A stretch of 64,000 nt of DNA from Uloborus plumipes (GCA_038373865.1 JAXGGA010002021.1:1-64000); one strand, 5' to 3'; shown: positions 1 through 13,760, counted from the stretch's first letter. Translations and numbers: made by a program. The notes: generated by a model not told the origin, from the sequence alone.

Positions 1-3000
1 AATTATTCATATTTTTCTTATCACTGATTTCTTTAAGCTAGACATGCGCACACGATTTTTAATTTTCAATCAATTTAGAATTGATTCTCACATACTTTCG
101 AAAACCCGTATATTTTTTAAGGGTTAAAATATCGATGAGCAATTTTCAAAACCATAGGAAGGAAACTTTCATGAAGGGTATTTTTCCCAATCTTTCCAAT
201 GAGACTACCCTATGACCCCTCTTGGGTGCACAAATACCTCCCTGCCAAGTTTTTTCTAGATCCGACGTAAACTGTGGATTTGTTTGAAACAAATGGCCTC
301 TTTTTGTGAAGCAACAATCAAAATAAATTATCAGAATATTAAGTATCAGCATAATATCATATTTCTATGCTGTCTTTTTAAAACAATCTTTTTAATAATT
401 TCCAGAAAACAGTAGTCATAAAGTTAACCATTAATAGTTGCTAAAATAATTATAAGGACTCATTGGTTTATGAGGTTATGAAGTTTTCAAACTTTTTGAA
501 TAACCCATGTTTTTATTAATTTAGGATAGATATTTTTTAGAAAGAGGAATTTAGATGTCATGATACCTATAGCATAAATTAAATTTGTCAGAATAAATAA
601 TCTAGATGGCATTTTTAAAGATATTTTTAGAGGTACATATCATAATACAATAACTATTTATCAAGTAGAAATGCTAGTTATTACCAATAGCATAAATAAA
701 ATAACTTATAAGTTACTTTTAAGTGTATCCTGCCTTTACATCAGTTACGAGTCTCAATTATAAAAAAAAAAGGGAAAAAAATATCGGAAAAAAAAAATTT
801 TTAATTCAAATTTCTAGATAAGAGATACAATCCATAGCTCTAGGTGTGAAATTTGGTGCCTATGTTTGGAAATCTAGGTGTAAAAAAATATGGTTTCAAA
901 ATGAGGCTACTTATTTCTAACACTGAACTCCCGTGATCAAGTTGGATTTTTTTTATATTAGCTCTTATTGTACTTGCTATATGTCATTAGTTAATGAAGA
1001 AACTTTTTATTTTTTGACAAAAAAAAAGTAGTAAAAATGTTCTACCAACAAGTTGAGATAAGTAGTAAGGTTGAAACAAAATAAAATTAATAACAGTAAT
1101 AATAATTATGCAAAAGATAAAATATACATTGCTTATTTTCAGTTCTGTTATACAGTAGTAATACAGTAGTAGCTTTTTTGATGTGATAGAATGCATAACA
1201 ATGTATACTTTTACAGACAACCTACAATTTGATATTATTCTAAACACAGAATAGTTTAATACCAATTAATCGAATATGCCTTTATATATTTATTTTCTTA
1301 ATAGAAATTAAATGTGCATTTATGAAGTTTAGGGGGGATGAACACCGTGGTTAAATCATCGCCGCTCTATACAGTAAAAATCATTCAAAGGGGGCAGGAA
1401 AATTTAAAAGTGCCTTGGGCATGGAGACTTGCAAATCAGGCCCTGTAAACACCACACGTTATGTCATATTTTTATGAATATAAATAAAATATATCATTTA
1501 AGAAAAATAAACTTTGAAAAAATAGTTTTACCTTGATCTTCGATAGAGGTTCATAACCTATATAATGTTCGTTAAAAAACAGTCCAGACAAAGGAATTGA
1601 GAATAGTAATATTGCCCGCGATCCCGCGATTCACAACACACACACATCTTGTTCAGGTTAAGACGCGCCGCATGACCACGTGGTTTCCAAACCACTTCAC
1701 CGGGCACCGGGCGAACAGGACACGTGACCAATCCCTTGTCCCCCTGTCAATCAGCATATTGTCGCAAGTGCCGGCCAAGCTGTCCTTAATTTGACCTCTC
1801 CTATTTTCTGGCTAAAACTCTGAATGTGCTGAGAAATAGTTGAAAAAGAGTTTTTTGCTTTGATTTTTTTCTGAACAGGCAATTGTTTTTTATTTATTTA
1901 TTTATTTTTATTTATTAATTTTTTTTGTCATTCCCGCGCAATTTTAATTATAGAAACAAGAATATTGGTTTAAGGATAATCAAAACTAATTAAATGGGAA
2001 CTCCTTAGTTAAAATTAAAGTATTTAAATTATTGATGACAATTTAATTTTGCATTGAGCTCGGGAGCGAGGACTAAATAAAAATTCAAAATTGCGATACT
2101 TTGCGATATAATATATAAATCATCTGATTTATTCATTTAATAAATTCTAGTCAATATAAGTTCAATATGATTTCAGCATATTTTAATCTTGTTTGGATCA
2201 TGATATTTAAGTGTAACATTACTGAATTGATTTTATATATGAAGTACAGCAGCTTATGAAACAAAAAAATTTTTTTTTTCTCTTTGGCACAAAAAATTAA
2301 AAACAAACTTTTCATTTGGAAACAGCATTTTTTTCTTTTGGTTAAAATGTCTGAGTTTTGCGCACGTATTAATATTAATATTTTTTATTCTGAATTTCAC
2401 ATGGAAAATAAAACAAGAAATTTGCCTACTTGTTCAAAGAATTAATTGACAGAGGAGAACAAGAAATATATACATTTAATTTTTGACCACTTTACGCTGT
2501 TTTTTTTTTTAATAGTTAAATAATTAATTTCAAATGCTTAAAAATGGAGCATAGTGTAAAAGTAAAATGTTTAAAACTGCTCTCATAAAATCATTTAGTT
2601 TTTAAATGTAATAGTGCTATTAATTCAGAACTGCTTTAATGCATCAAAACAGCTAATTGCGAAGAAATATATAATACAGAATCTTTTTTGCGGCAAAATT
2701 ATTGACTGCATAATTTTGAGAAATATGTTGTTCGATTGGGCTCATAGTTTACATGAATTTTAACATTGAAATTTTGCATTCAACGTAAACTTTTGTTATT
2801 GGCGTACATTTAAAATAACAAGTTTCTTCTACTGTAGCAAATTTTAGTTTTTCTCCAGTTGGGTCGAAAATATGGGAAACATATTCTTACAAACAAAATG
2901 CTTTTCGGAAAAAGAAGAAAAAAAAACTGATAATGTTCAAAAAAATAAAAAAAACATTTTTAAAAACGATCTGGAAATCATGAAAAGTGCCTTTTAAATG

Positions 3001-3260
3001 AAAATTCGCTGAGAATGCAAAAACATGCAATTCTCATCAACAACCTAACCTCGATAATTATTTTAAAATACAGATTGATTGTAACACCACCACAGCTAAA
3101 ACTTACTGACAGGTTTCTCGAGAAAATTTTCATACAAGTAAACTTCTTCGAAACGACGTGAAAATTTTCTCAAAAATGTCAGCAGATATTTTTCGCGTAG
3201 AATCATTTTTTCGAAAAATCTTGAGGTATCTGTAGAATGTCCCAAAAAAGAGGCATTTTC
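1..3260. other. AT-rich stretch, no gene seen
   Basis: Both strands are full of stops and no frame shows recognisable domains or splice-bounded coding character. A slightly GC-richer patch at 1610-1790 has a short open frame without family resemblance. I see no terminal inverted repeats or tandem units here. Confidence 0.6.
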
Positions 3261-3269
3261 TTAAAAACA

Positions 3270-3860
3270 TCTTATGATTATTTTTAGTGGGGCTGCCTCT
3301 TCTCTTGACGGTATTAAAGATAACCTAAATAAAAATGTTTTTAAAACATTAATTTCGAAACATTTTTCGGGAGAGAGTCCTTGCTAACGTTACTACCAAA
3401 GATGGTCTAAAGTTAAGATGGTTTGAGGTTTCAATTTTGAAAATTTTCGGAGGGAGATCCCTAACCACTTTTTGTCTCTTAACGTCTCCAAAGAGAATGC
3501 GAAATTGCGCATCCATATATCGAAAATCTTTCAGGGGAGGGTCTTTGAACTTTTACTTCCCAAAGATAACTTAAATGAGACTTCAGTTCAAAAAAAAAAA
3601 ACTCATCTTGTTTTCTTTTACTCTATCATGAAGAAATATATCCTGAGTTCTGCTTCAGTGTTAAAATATTTCAGGAGAGATGCCCCGAGACTTCTCAATT
3701 CCTTTAACGTTACTAAAGATAGCCTGATATTGCGTGTTTAGAATTCAAGTTTCAGTAAGTTTCCCAGAGGAGTCTTGATCCTCCAACGTCATCAAAGGTA
3801 GCATAAATAATTTCTATTTTGAAAAAAGTTTTGGAGGGAATCTAAAACTTCGTAATTTTC
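3270..3860. repeat. degenerate tandem repeat, about 70-150 bp period
   Basis: A core like CAAAGATAACCTAAAT recurs near 3312, 3397, 3488, 3559, 3713 and 3794. Each copy is preceded by a segment resembling TTTTCAGGAGGGA and a CT-rich stretch. Spacing is irregular and units are strongly diverged, so this is an old decayed array. The short open frame over 3472-3741 follows the repeat and is not thought to be a gene. Confidence 0.5.
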
Positions 3861-4046
3861 TATCTTTTCCAAAAATTACAACATTTTAATTCAATTTGAA
3901 AATTTCTACCTGTCATACAGTAATAGCGAAGAAAAAAAAGTTTGGGGGGGGGGGCGGCTAAGCTTGATTATATGGGCCCCCTTCGAAATAAAAACCTATA
4001 TATGCCACTGCAAATTTGTATCCATACACTTATCATAAAGATTATA

Positions 4047-5612
4047 CACTAGGTAGCCAAAAGTATCGGACACTTTCAAAAATTCACATTTTTACATATA
4101 TCTCGAGAAATAAGTGATCAATTGTTCTTTAACTTTAGTCATACAAAATATAGGCTTCACCTAACATTTCCAAGTTGAAATTAAATTACTCTTGCATTTG
4201 GGGGACGACAAGAAGGGGGGTTGAAAAAAAACCGCTTTTTCACCATAACTCTTCGAAAATAGCTCGGAATAAGCTATAAATTTCAGTAATTAATTAGCAT
4301 AATATGTATAATTACTGTACTAATTTTTTGAACGTATCACTCTTACTTCCGAAGATATGAAACATTTTTTTAAAAAACAGCAATTTTATTTGAAGGGTTT
4401 TTGCTCATAACACGCAGAGTTTTTGATCAAACCTTATCAAAACTTCAGGAAAAATGATAAAATACAGGAGAAAGAAAATACTAAAACGGTAAATAAAAAT
4501 ATTAAAAATCCGATGAGATATGAACGTTAAAAGGAAATATTTTTTCACGGCACATGCACGAACGACAGAAATTTATAACTACAAAAATATTGTACCATGA
4601 TTTATACTTCATCTTGTAAAAAAAAGTTCCAGTTGAATATCATGGAAATTGAAAAAGATATCAGCGATTTAGTGAACTGTATTTTATTCATTCGCAGACT
4701 ATACATAAAAAGTGAGGGTCTGTCCACAAAGAGCTTTTTTTACATTAAAGGTTTTTGCGTCATCGTTCAAAACCAACGTTTCAGGGGGTGTCCGGATACT
4801 TTTGGCCAACTTCGTATAGGGTCTTTTTGGCCGAATAGGCGAAATGTGACTTCGATGCCGAATATAAATTTTCAAACTGTATACAATTTAACATTGAAGA
4901 AAATGCTCAATTGTTACCACTCACCACATTATGTGTGGAGAACCCCTTGCCATTTATATATTGTCTGCGAATGAATTACAGCTCACTAAATCTTTGATAT
5001 CTTTTTCAATTTTTACGATATTCAACCGGAACTTTTTTTATAAGATGCAGTATAAACCAGGCTACAATATTTTTGTAGCTATAAATTTCTGTCGTTCGCG
5101 CATGCGCCGTGAAAAATTATTTCCTTTTAATGTTCATATCTCATCGGATTTTTAATAATTTTAATTACCGTTTCAGTATGTTTTTTTTTTCTTGTATTTT
5201 GTCATCTCTCTTGAAGTGTTGGTAAGGTTTGATCAAAAACTCTGCGTGTTATGAGCAAAAACCCTTCAAATAAAATTGCCGTTTTTTAAAAAATGTTTCA
5301 TATCTTCGGAAGTAAGAGTGATACGTTCATAAAAATTTGTACAGTAATTATACATAGTATTTTTATTAATTACTGAAATTTATAGCTTATTCCGAGCTCT
5401 TTTCGAAGAGTTATGGTCAAAAAGCGGTTTTTCTTTCAACCCCCCTTCTTGTCGTCCCCAAATGCAAGAGTAATTTAATTTCAACTTGGAAATGTTCGGT
5501 GAAGCCTATATTTTGTATGACTAAAGTTAAAGAACAATTGATCACTTATTTCTCAAGCTATATGGAAAAATGTGAATTTTTGAAGTGTCCGGATACTTTT
5601 GGCCACCTAGTG
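4047..5612. mobile_element. TA-flanked long-hairpin element, 1.57 kb
   Basis: The left end CACTAGGTAGCCAAAAGTAT is matched by the complement of the right end (ATACTTTTGGCCACCTAGTG), and TA flanks both sides (4045-4046, 5613-5614). Inverted similarity runs inward for about 640 bp per arm (roughly 4047-4690 against 4970-5612), leaving a core of about 280 bp. Near 4785-4815 there is a third copy of the terminus (GTGTCCGGATACTTTTGGCC), so the left half may itself be a smaller element or the core a rearranged end. No transposase frame remains; probably a non-autonomous Tc1/mariner-type hairpin. Confidence 0.85.
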
Positions 5613-5614
5613 TA

Positions 5615-6512
5615 TTTACAGCGTATACCGTTACGGTATTTTTATTTCACAATTGTATTAATCAAAAATGTAAACTAGAGCTCATTAGGATAGCTGAAGC
5701 AGGATTTTTAATAAAATATAGATAAGTACCTCAAAGATATGCTGCACTAAAAACATTATAAAAGTGATGTTTGTCAGTTAAAACATATTATGCTGAAAAT
5801 GTTTGAATATGAATACAAAGGGGAAAAAATCGTCATTAGTTTTACTTATTCATTTTTTATACACTCGCGTCTCTCTTGAATTCTTCCACGCCCTTCATGT
5901 TGAGAACCCCTGCTTTTCTGTTAAAACTGAATTTATGCACATTCAGAGTATACATATAAAGTAAGCTACACTAACAACGCTAGTGTAAGTAAAATTGTTT
6001 TTAATAAATTGAATTTTTCAAGTCAATCATTTACTTCGACACTCACGTAAAATTGAGGACCATATCTTTTCCATTTCCACAAACCGCGATTCATGTCCGA
6101 TTAATTTATTTGTTTTTACTGCTGTCACAAATAAATTAAGCTCACTATGAATCGGTTTTTAAAAATCCAAAAGCACCGTTTCTAGACTTCGAAATATAGT
6201 TAGATTAGAAGCTAATGGTTTCCAGTTAATTTTAGTAATATTTTGAAGTTTTTTCATTTAAATATTTTTTTTTAAAAAGGGGCATAGCTCTTTACCCATT
6301 TCAAATAGGAGGTGGTTATCATGGTTATCATTTCAAAGCTTATGTTTTTTTTTTTTTAGCTTAACTCAGTGACCCGATTTTTACGGTTCTTTTTTTAATG
6401 GATGGAGGATGGCCTCACTTAGGTCCCATAACTTTAATTAACCATATTTGTTCTTTTAGGAATATATTTGGAATTTCAATTGAATGAAACCAATTTTTGT
6501 TTCGTGAAAAGG
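5615..6512. other. AT-rich spacer, no gene seen
   Basis: Spacer between two TA-flanked elements. No open frame with domain resemblance, no inverted ends and no RNA gene were seen. Confidence 0.5.
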
Positions 6513-6514
6513 TA

Positions 6515-7804
6515 CCGTAAAATGGGGTGTATAGGAACAGCGGGGTCAATCGGAACAAAACTTCCCGACCGTACAAAGAAATTCTTCATAAATATACTAT
6601 TGAGTATTTTTCGCCATGAATTTTTTTTTAGAAAGGTAAGATCGTAGGAAGTAGGAAAAAATTACTTTTGTCAATCTGGCAACGCTACTGGCTTCTAAAG
6701 AGGGCTGCACGTTGAATGCTAGAAAACATCACATTTTCATAAACTGCAAAACTTCATATGCAAGAACAAATCTTCTTATATTTAAAAACTATGAGTGGTA
6801 TGTTTCAATTGCACATGTATCTGAACAACAGAATACCACATTAGAATTTACATTTTTTATCAATTGTGTCATAAAAGTGAAGAATTCTGAAAAATGCCAT
6901 AGGAAAAAAATTTGCGGGGTGAATCGGAACACTTAGTTCTGTTGTTCCAATTCAAACTTATTTGAAGGAAACTGTTTGAAAAATCAAGATTCTAACCCTA
7001 ATTCTTCTAATCAAGACAAGGACAAGGATTTATTACTGTTTATCCCTTCTCGTGAGCAACTAGATCTTAGAATGACAAAAGTTGCAGATTTCAAAAGATT
7101 TTTTCTCCAGGAGACTTCTTTTTACTTAAAATAAAAGGGGGAAAGTCACATAGACTTTATGTAGTAAACGTCCAGCACACAGACAGTGATGAATAAGCAA
7201 AAAAATCTTTCAGGACAATCCCCGAAACCCAGAAATTTCAAAAAACTAAAGAAAAGGTAGAGTTCATCCCAGGAGATGTTATGAAAAAACTTAAGCCTAG
7301 TCACAATTGCTAGTTTTAAGGACAAGTACATATTTGTGGACGACATGAGTGACTTCCATTCATGTTAAATCTTTGTATTTCAATTCAAAAGTATTTCTTA
7401 AAATTACTTTTCATTTTTCATAAGTTCAAAATTATTTTGAATTTTCACAAATTATAAACGTTTACTGGTACTGAAATTATACATTTATTTGACAGTAATT
7501 ATCTGTTCTTATTCTCCCCCATCAATATTACTCATGTTTGTGAGACCTATTACAGATTAAATTGAAAAAAATAAAAATTTTAACAAGTGTTCCGATTGAC
7601 CCCTATCAGCGGGGTGATTCGGAACACCCATAATTTGCTATATATTTTAATAGTAATTGTTCAAAATCTTTTGTCTTTGCTTGGAATATCAAAAGTAAAG
7701 CAAGACCGAAGTTTTTGTCCAAAAAATAAAATTAAAAAAAAATCTTTTAACTGCTTTTTTTACAAACAAAGCTGAAAAGTGTTCCGATTAACCCCATTTT
7801 ACGG
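6515..7804. mobile_element. TA-flanked non-autonomous element with iterated GGAACA motifs
   Basis: The ends are CCGTAAAATGGGG and its complement CCCCATTTTACGG, with TA at 6513-6514 and 7805-7806. Inside are repeated copies of GGGGT(C/G)AATCGGAACA on either strand (near 6541, 6916, 7590, 7610 and 7782). Between them the sequence is AT-rich and non-coding. The terminal CCGTAAA is shared with the smaller element at 29968-30195. Confidence 0.85.
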
Positions 7805-7930
7805 TACAGTAGAAATTCTTGCTACGGCGAAAGTTTTTTCTTTTGAATGGTGTGAAGAAATTAAAGGAAAAAAATTCTTATGCTCTTGTACGCATCTGTA
7901 CAGATTCATATATATTGCGAACTTCCGTCA

Positions 7931-9923
7931 TAATCTGTGGAGTTAGCGACAAAAACAGCCGAAATATCTCACTTCCGGATACCAGTGTGAAATTTGGTAC
8001 AGAGCTTATGTACATATATAAGAACAAAAAACCGCCGGGAGACACTTGAACAGGGGTCATGAACTCCCGTGATGACGTCGTCAAGATGGCCGCTTTTACA
8101 GGTAAATACGTTCGTTTAATTGCTTAAAACTCCATCATAGATTGAAATATTGCAAAACTCAAAAGTATCATCTGAAAGCTCTTTGAAAGAGCTATTTAGA
8201 AAGATTTAATTTTTCTTTCTGAGGTCAAGGTCCCACCTGTAATGACGTCATCAAAATGGCCGCTTTTACAGGTAAATACGTTTGTTTAACTCCCCCTAAA
8301 ACTCCATCATAGATTTGAATACTTCAAAACTCAACTATATCATCTGAAAGCGCTTTAAAAGATCTATTTGGAAAGGTTTAATGTTTCTTTCTGAGGTCAA
8401 GAGCCCACCTGTGATGACGTCAATTGAGGCCATTTTGATGACGTCATTACAGGTGGGACCTTGACCTCAAAAAGAAAAAGAAAATCTTTATAAATAGCTC
8501 TTTTAAAAAGCTTTCAGATGATATATTTGAGTTTTGCAATATTTGAATCTATGATGGAGTTTTAGGGGGAATTAAACAAACGTATTTACCTGTAAAAGCG
8601 GCCATTTTGATGACGTCATCACAGGTGGACCCTTGACCTTAGAAAGAAAAAATAAATTTTTCTAAATAGCTCTTTTAAAGAGATTTCAGATGATGTATTT
8701 GAGTTTTGCAATATTTGAATCTATGAGGGAGTTTTAAGCAGTTAAACGAACGTATTTACCTGCAAAAGCTGCCATTTTGATGACGTCAGCACAGGTGAGC
8801 CCTTGACCTCAGAAAGCAAAATTATATCTTTATAGATAGATCTTATAGATAGATCTAGAAAAATTTAAATTTTCTTTCTAAAGTCAAGGGCCCATCAGTG
8901 ATGACGTCATCAAAGTGGCCGCTTTTACAGGTAAATACGTTTGTTTAACTCCCCCTAAAACCCCATCATAGATTCAAATATTGCAAAACTCAACTATATC
9001 ATCTGAAAGCTTTTTAAAAGAGCTATTTATAAAGATTTTATTTTTCTTTTTGAGGTCAAGGTCCCACCTGGAATGACGTCATCAAAATGGCCTCAAATGA
9101 CGTCATCACAGGTAGGCCCTTGACCTCAGAAAGAAATATTAAACCTTTCCAAATAGATCTTTTAAAGCGCTTTCAGATGATATAGTTGAGTTTTGAAATA
9201 TTAAAATCTGTGATGGAGTTTTAGAGGGAGTTAAACAAACGTATTTACATGTAAAAGCGGCCATTTTGATGACGTCATTACAGGTGGCCCTTGACCTCAG
9301 AAAGAAAAATTATTTTTTTCTAAATAGCTCTTTTAAAGAGCTTTCAGATGATATATTTGAGTTTTGCAATATTTGAATCTATGATGGAGTTTTAGGGGGA
9401 GTTAAGCAAACGTAGTTACCAGTAAAAGCGGCCATTTTAATGACGTCATCACAGGTGGCCCCTTGACCTTAGAAAGAAAAATTAAATCTTTTTAAATAGC
9501 TCCTTTAAAGATTTTTCAGATGATATCTTTGAGTTTTGCAATATTTGAATCTATGATGGAGTTTTAGGGGGAGTTAAACAAACGTATTTACCTGTAAAAG
9601 CGGCCAGTTTGATGACGTCATTACAGGTGAGACCTTGACCTCAGAAAGAAAAATTAAATCTTTCGAAATAGCTCTTTCAAAGAGCTTTCAGATGATACTT
9701 TTGAGTTTTGCAATATTTCAATCCATGATGGAGTTTTAAGCAGTTAAACGAACGTATTTACCTGTAAAAGCGGCCATTTTGATGACGTCATCACGGAATG
9801 ACCTTGACCTCCGATCAAGTGTCTCCCGGCGTTTTTTTGTCCTCCTATATGAAGTTAAGCTCCACATAAAATTTCAGACTGGTATCCGGAAGTGAAATAC
9901 TTTTGCACTAACTCTACGGGCTA
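7931..9923. mobile_element. satellite-carrying inverted-repeat element, copy 1
   Basis: About 130 bp at each end are inverted copies: TAATCTGTGGAGTTAG on the left, and the complement of CTAACTCTACGGGCTA on the right. They share an inner landmark, ACTTCCGGATACCAGT, and a GGGAGACACTTGA box. The interior is filled by about 170-bp satellite monomers in alternating orientation. Flanking triplets are TCA and TGA, so no exact target duplication survives. The same architecture occurs at 47939-50815, which identifies both as copies of one mobile family. No transposase is encoded. Superfamily is not assigned. Confidence 0.85.
8060..9800. repeat. about 170-bp satellite monomers with TGACGTCA, two inversions
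   Basis: Monomers run forward from about 8060 to 8430, reversed to about 8870, forward to about 9090, then reversed to 9800. Each carries a TGACGTCA palindrome (for example 8243, 8611, 8782, 9271, 9441, 9613, 9782), the segment CGCTTTTACAGGTAAATACG, and a near-palindrome AGCTCTTTAAAAGAGCT or variant. Copies are more diverged here than at 48-50 kb. Confidence 0.9.
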
Positions 9924-10541
9924 TGAATGAATTGTTGGATGAAGAGATTTTCTAACATTTCGCATTGGAGATGCTGTTAGAGCAAAATAAGAGGAAAATT
10001 GATTCGTACATAAATTATGACTCCAGTACGAACTTTATAAGAATACTGATTATTATTGAACACCTGAATCTGTTGTTTGGTTGTAGATTCACGACATAGA
10101 ATATCAAAGAAAATGTTTTTCAGATCAGTTTGGAAATCCAAGATAATAACGAAATTTAAATTCCTTCTTTTTTTGCTCTCCGAAACTACTTTACAATAAT
10201 GGCTACATAATTGTTGGATTATTCATTACCTAAAATATTCATCAAAATATTATTTCTCAACATTGTTAAATTGAGCGATGACATTTTTTTCGGTTTAAAC
10301 CTACGAACAGAAATTTCTGAATGATCCCCGTAAACTTCTCTTTTCACGGTGTGAAACATTAGTGACATAAATAACAATTCATTAAAAGTGATTTTTGTGT
10401 ACACGTAGGATACAAAATAAGTGAAATCTGCTGAAGATTGCACACTATGGTGAGCAGACACTACAAAAGCGCTTATTTCGGGAGCCGTAATGTTTGTGAG
10501 GATATCAGTTTTTCGTCACTGAAAATTTCGCGAATTTTATA
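9924..10541. other. spacer, no gene seen
   Basis: Unique-looking AT-rich sequence between two elements. The open frames here are short and without family resemblance. Confidence 0.5.
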
Positions 10542-10544
10542 TAA

Positions 10545-11142
10545 GGGTCATTCCATAGAAATGTCAACCTCAATCGAAGAAAAAAAAAATACCGAAGTGA
10601 AAAAAGTATTAAAAAATAAATAAATAATAAAAATCATACAACATAAGAAGTTAAAAAAATTGAAAAAGTATTGTAATTATCACTGAGATTAGCCATAATA
10701 AATAGTTTGTAGTGTGTCTACTGTTGTTATTCAGTGGTTACGTTAGTCACACTCCATCTTGAGTAAAAGTGACACTTAAGACTAAAAAAAATTAAGATTT
10801 AATAAATGTGTTTTTTGTTTTTAAAAGTCAACTTTACACATTTTTCAAATATATCATTCAATTTTTAACACTTGCTTAACTTTGAGAAATGTTTGCCCCA
10901 CAACATGAGCATTAATTTTCAGGGTTTCAAAAATGTTACGTTAGTCACGCTGCTATTTTGTTTGAAAAAATATCTACTGTCAGTAATTTTGTTTTAAATT
11001 CTTAGCAGAAATGATACATAGATACCATGTACATTGTAAATCCACCAGCATAACTAAAAAATATTTTTTATCCTTTAAGTTACAAGTAAAAACAGAAACA
11101 AAATCAGCTCTGAATGATACGTTAGTCACTATGGAATGACTC
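10545..11142. mobile_element. GGGTCATTCCATA-ended small element
   Basis: The left end GGGTCATTCCATA is matched by the complement of TATGGAATGACTC at the right. TAA flanks both sides (10542-10544, 11143-11145), consistent with a 3-bp target duplication. Three direct copies of TTACGTTAGTCAC or a close variant lie at about 10738, 10936 and 11118, the last adjoining the right end. There is no coding sequence. Confidence 0.7.
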
Positions 11143-11145
11143 TAA

Positions 11146-12892
11146 ACATAACCGAAAGTTTGCAAAAAGTATTTTTTTTTTTCCTCGAAGCTTAAATTTT
11201 TGCTTTTATTACGACTCGCGAAAACTAAACAATCACAAAAATAAGTGCTTTTACAATTTATTTATGGTACTGTGTAAAATAAAACGAAAATTTTATTATC
11301 TCAAAAAAGTCAGAAAAATATTTTTTGTAATATCAATAAATGTTGAGTAATAAAATTACACTTGAGAAAATTATTTCGCCCAATCTTTCTGAAACGTATG
11401 TATTCGTATTTTCATTCACAATACATTTTATAATTAGAAACATAAGTAATGATAATGAGCAATACTGTAAACAATGTTCCCAAAAAATCAATTAATACTT
11501 GTCGTTTTAAAAATAATTGCTATTAATTCGCTTCCTTGATAATTATTAAATTATTAAGAATTATTTAGCAGTTCGATGTTTAGTAATTGTTTTGGTAGTT
11601 GTTCTCTGCCTTTAAACTAAATCCTGAGATAAAAAAGATGATCAAATATGCTTTTTTTTTATGTTTATCTAAACACGTTTCTCAACTTAACTTTTTTTAA
11701 ATTTTATTTAAAGTAACATATTTCTTAATAATTAAAATCACATTTGTTTATTTTTTTGCTTTAACGATTTTTTTTCAATGAAAAGTTTTCTAAAAACTAA
11801 ATTTGTTCATGCTTGCGCACTTTATCTTCTCGCCAAGTTGGACAAGTAGCATTGTTTACTGGCATCACCCCCACCTCTGTTTCCTTGGCAACGGCTGCAA
11901 TTCGGTTCCTGTAGCTTTCACTCTAGTAACTTTCACAGCAGATACAAGCTGATAACGTATGGTCAAAATTTGCCAAAGTACGATTTTTTACCAACTTTGG
12001 CAGCAAATTAAAAAATCTACAGTGCATTGAGCTTTTGTTACACAAGTAGAATATTCTACTCTAAACAGTGATTAGAATCACCAAATTTGAGCCTGATAAT
12101 CGTCTTACGTCGCGAGCAATAAAAAAACAAACTTGACCATTTGGCTATTTTTTTCACGACACGAAAAAGAGGCCTTTACAAAATAATTTATATTTTCTGA
12201 ACCATAAGACTTATGGAGCTATAATTTGATGCAATTCTTATGCGTACATCCAAAAAAAATCATCAAAATCGGAGGGGGTCGAGTGGGGATTTTCTCAAAA
12301 TTTGGGACACTTGACATGGAATGACCCTGTTATTATTTTATTTAAAACAGAAATATTGTTCAAGAGAAGGACATCAAAATTGCTACATAACTCAGTTTTG
12401 AACTTAAAAAATCATAATAAGAATATCAGGAAAATCATATCATCAAAATACTGTATTAATCCAAAGAAGTAAGGACAATAAACAGTATTGGAAGACTGTA
12501 GATTCGAAGTTCCTACTTTTTGCCTTTAAATAATTGAACTGATTCCTAGATCAGGACAAACTTCAAAATGATTTACATTGATTATTTGGTCAATTAAATA
12601 AACTAAAACAGTACCATCTTACACTCTTACGAGTAAATATGCACAATTCAGTACTAAAAATTGAGCTTATGGAATGTTCATGTAAAATTGTTAAGTAATT
12701 TGAGAAGCAGATTGGGACACGCAAAAAGAGGTATTTTTGCAGGAAAAAAATGCATGACTGTTTTAAACGAGTGGAATCGGAAAAGATAATTTTAGCAATT
12801 AAAAAACAGTTTTCTAGGTCAAGCAAGAGTTTCGAGGGAAGGATTGTTAAATTTGACTGTAACATTAGTTGGTTTTTGGTTGCAAGAAGTAC
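11146..12892. other. AT-rich intergenic or intronic stretch with an orphan inverted end
   Basis: No coding region recognised. At 12313-12327 the sequence GACATGGAATGACCC looks like a right-hand end of the GGGTCATTCC group, but no left partner was found, so it may be a truncated copy. Part of this stretch is probably intron downstream of the ankyrin exon. Confidence 0.45.
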
Positions 12893-13200
12893 CTTATGAG
12901 TAAGTGAAGAGTGTCTAATGCTTGGGAATGGCGGCAAGCTTTCATCAGAGGTGTCAATCCCTGTAGATCTCTGGCGTTCGGGTCGGCTCCAAAAGCCAAC
13001 AGCAGTTGAATAGATCTGGTATCCAGGGGGTTGACCAGATTGATTTCGTGTCCCAGATAGTACAAGGCGCTCGGGTTGGCCCCATGCTCCAACAACAGCT
13101 GGACTGTCTCGTGTTTTTCATTTCGGATGGCCAAGCGCAGAGGCTCGTCAGCGATTGTCGCTCGGGGAGGGTCACCTTGGGCCTCATCATTGGGATTTAA
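12893..13200 (-). CDS. internal exon of an ankyrin-repeat protein
   Basis: This 308-bp exon encodes about 102 residues in one open frame. It is bounded by a good acceptor (pyrimidine run then TTACTTAG, just above 13200) and a donor ATAAG|GTACTT at 12893. Ankyrin hallmarks are clear: EPLRLAIRNEKHETVQLLL followed by EHGANPSALYYLG, then TRSIQLLLAFGADPNARDLQG and LTPLMKACRHSQALDTLHLL. The TPLMKA segment is the TPLH-like turn and GADPNARD the loop. That makes roughly two and a half repeats, with an irregular insertion (GHEINLVNPLDT) between two of them. Ankyrin repeats mediate protein-protein contacts; the parent protein cannot be named from one exon. Codon use and GC are well above the surroundings, which argues for selection. 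Other exons must lie outside the recognisable part of the window, on the minus strand. Confidence 0.8.
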
Positions 13201-13611
13201 CTAAGTAAAAAAACATTCGGATTAGTAAAAATATTCTTTAATAGCTGCGATCCACTTCCCAAGAAAATGTTAAGGGATTGCCAATAAAACTTCCTGAGTT
13301 TTGTGAATCAGGCAATTTTGAAACTTGAGTCATTTCTAATGGATTTCTTTGTAATCTAATCAATACACCTCTTTATATTGCATTTTGTAAATTAATTATT
13401 TCCAAGTAAATAGCTTATTTACAGAGTATAATGATTTATTAATCCATCACAATAAGTTAAATAAAATTTATAAATATCTAACCAAGGGGAACATTTGGAC
13501 ACTGCTTGTGGGGCTATCTAAATCTGCCCCTAATATTATATTTCATAAGTTATTGCAAAAAATGATAAAACAGGTTGTTTTGAATAATTGATAAATAACA
13601 AAGAATAACTT
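13201..13611. other. probable intron or spacer on the minus strand
   Basis: AT-rich sequence with no coding signal, immediately upstream (minus strand) of the ankyrin exon acceptor. Confidence 0.4.
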
Positions 13612-13760
13612 TCATTCTTTGCTATAGAGGAAGTTGCGTAGCTTGATACGCCACGAGCAAAATTGAGGTTCGGGAGAAGATTGAATGGCGCCATAGTAAC
13701 GTGTTCGCATTTCAGCGGTGTCTTTAGTCTTGCTTGGTATAAAAGCGGATTTCATGGGAG
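13612..13760 (-). CDS. possible terminal coding exon, product unknown
   Basis: On the minus strand a good acceptor (ATTTAATTCCTCAG) is followed by a frame of 48 codons ending in TGA at 13612. The peptide contains MKSAFIPSKTKDTAEMRTR and PEPQFCSWRIKLRNFLYSKE; it is basic, with no domain I recognise. Base composition is GC-richer than the flanks, as for the ankyrin exon 400 bp away. No convincing internal donor was found, and the phases do not join directly to the ankyrin exon. It may therefore end a different gene, be an alternative exon, or be chance. Confidence 0.35.
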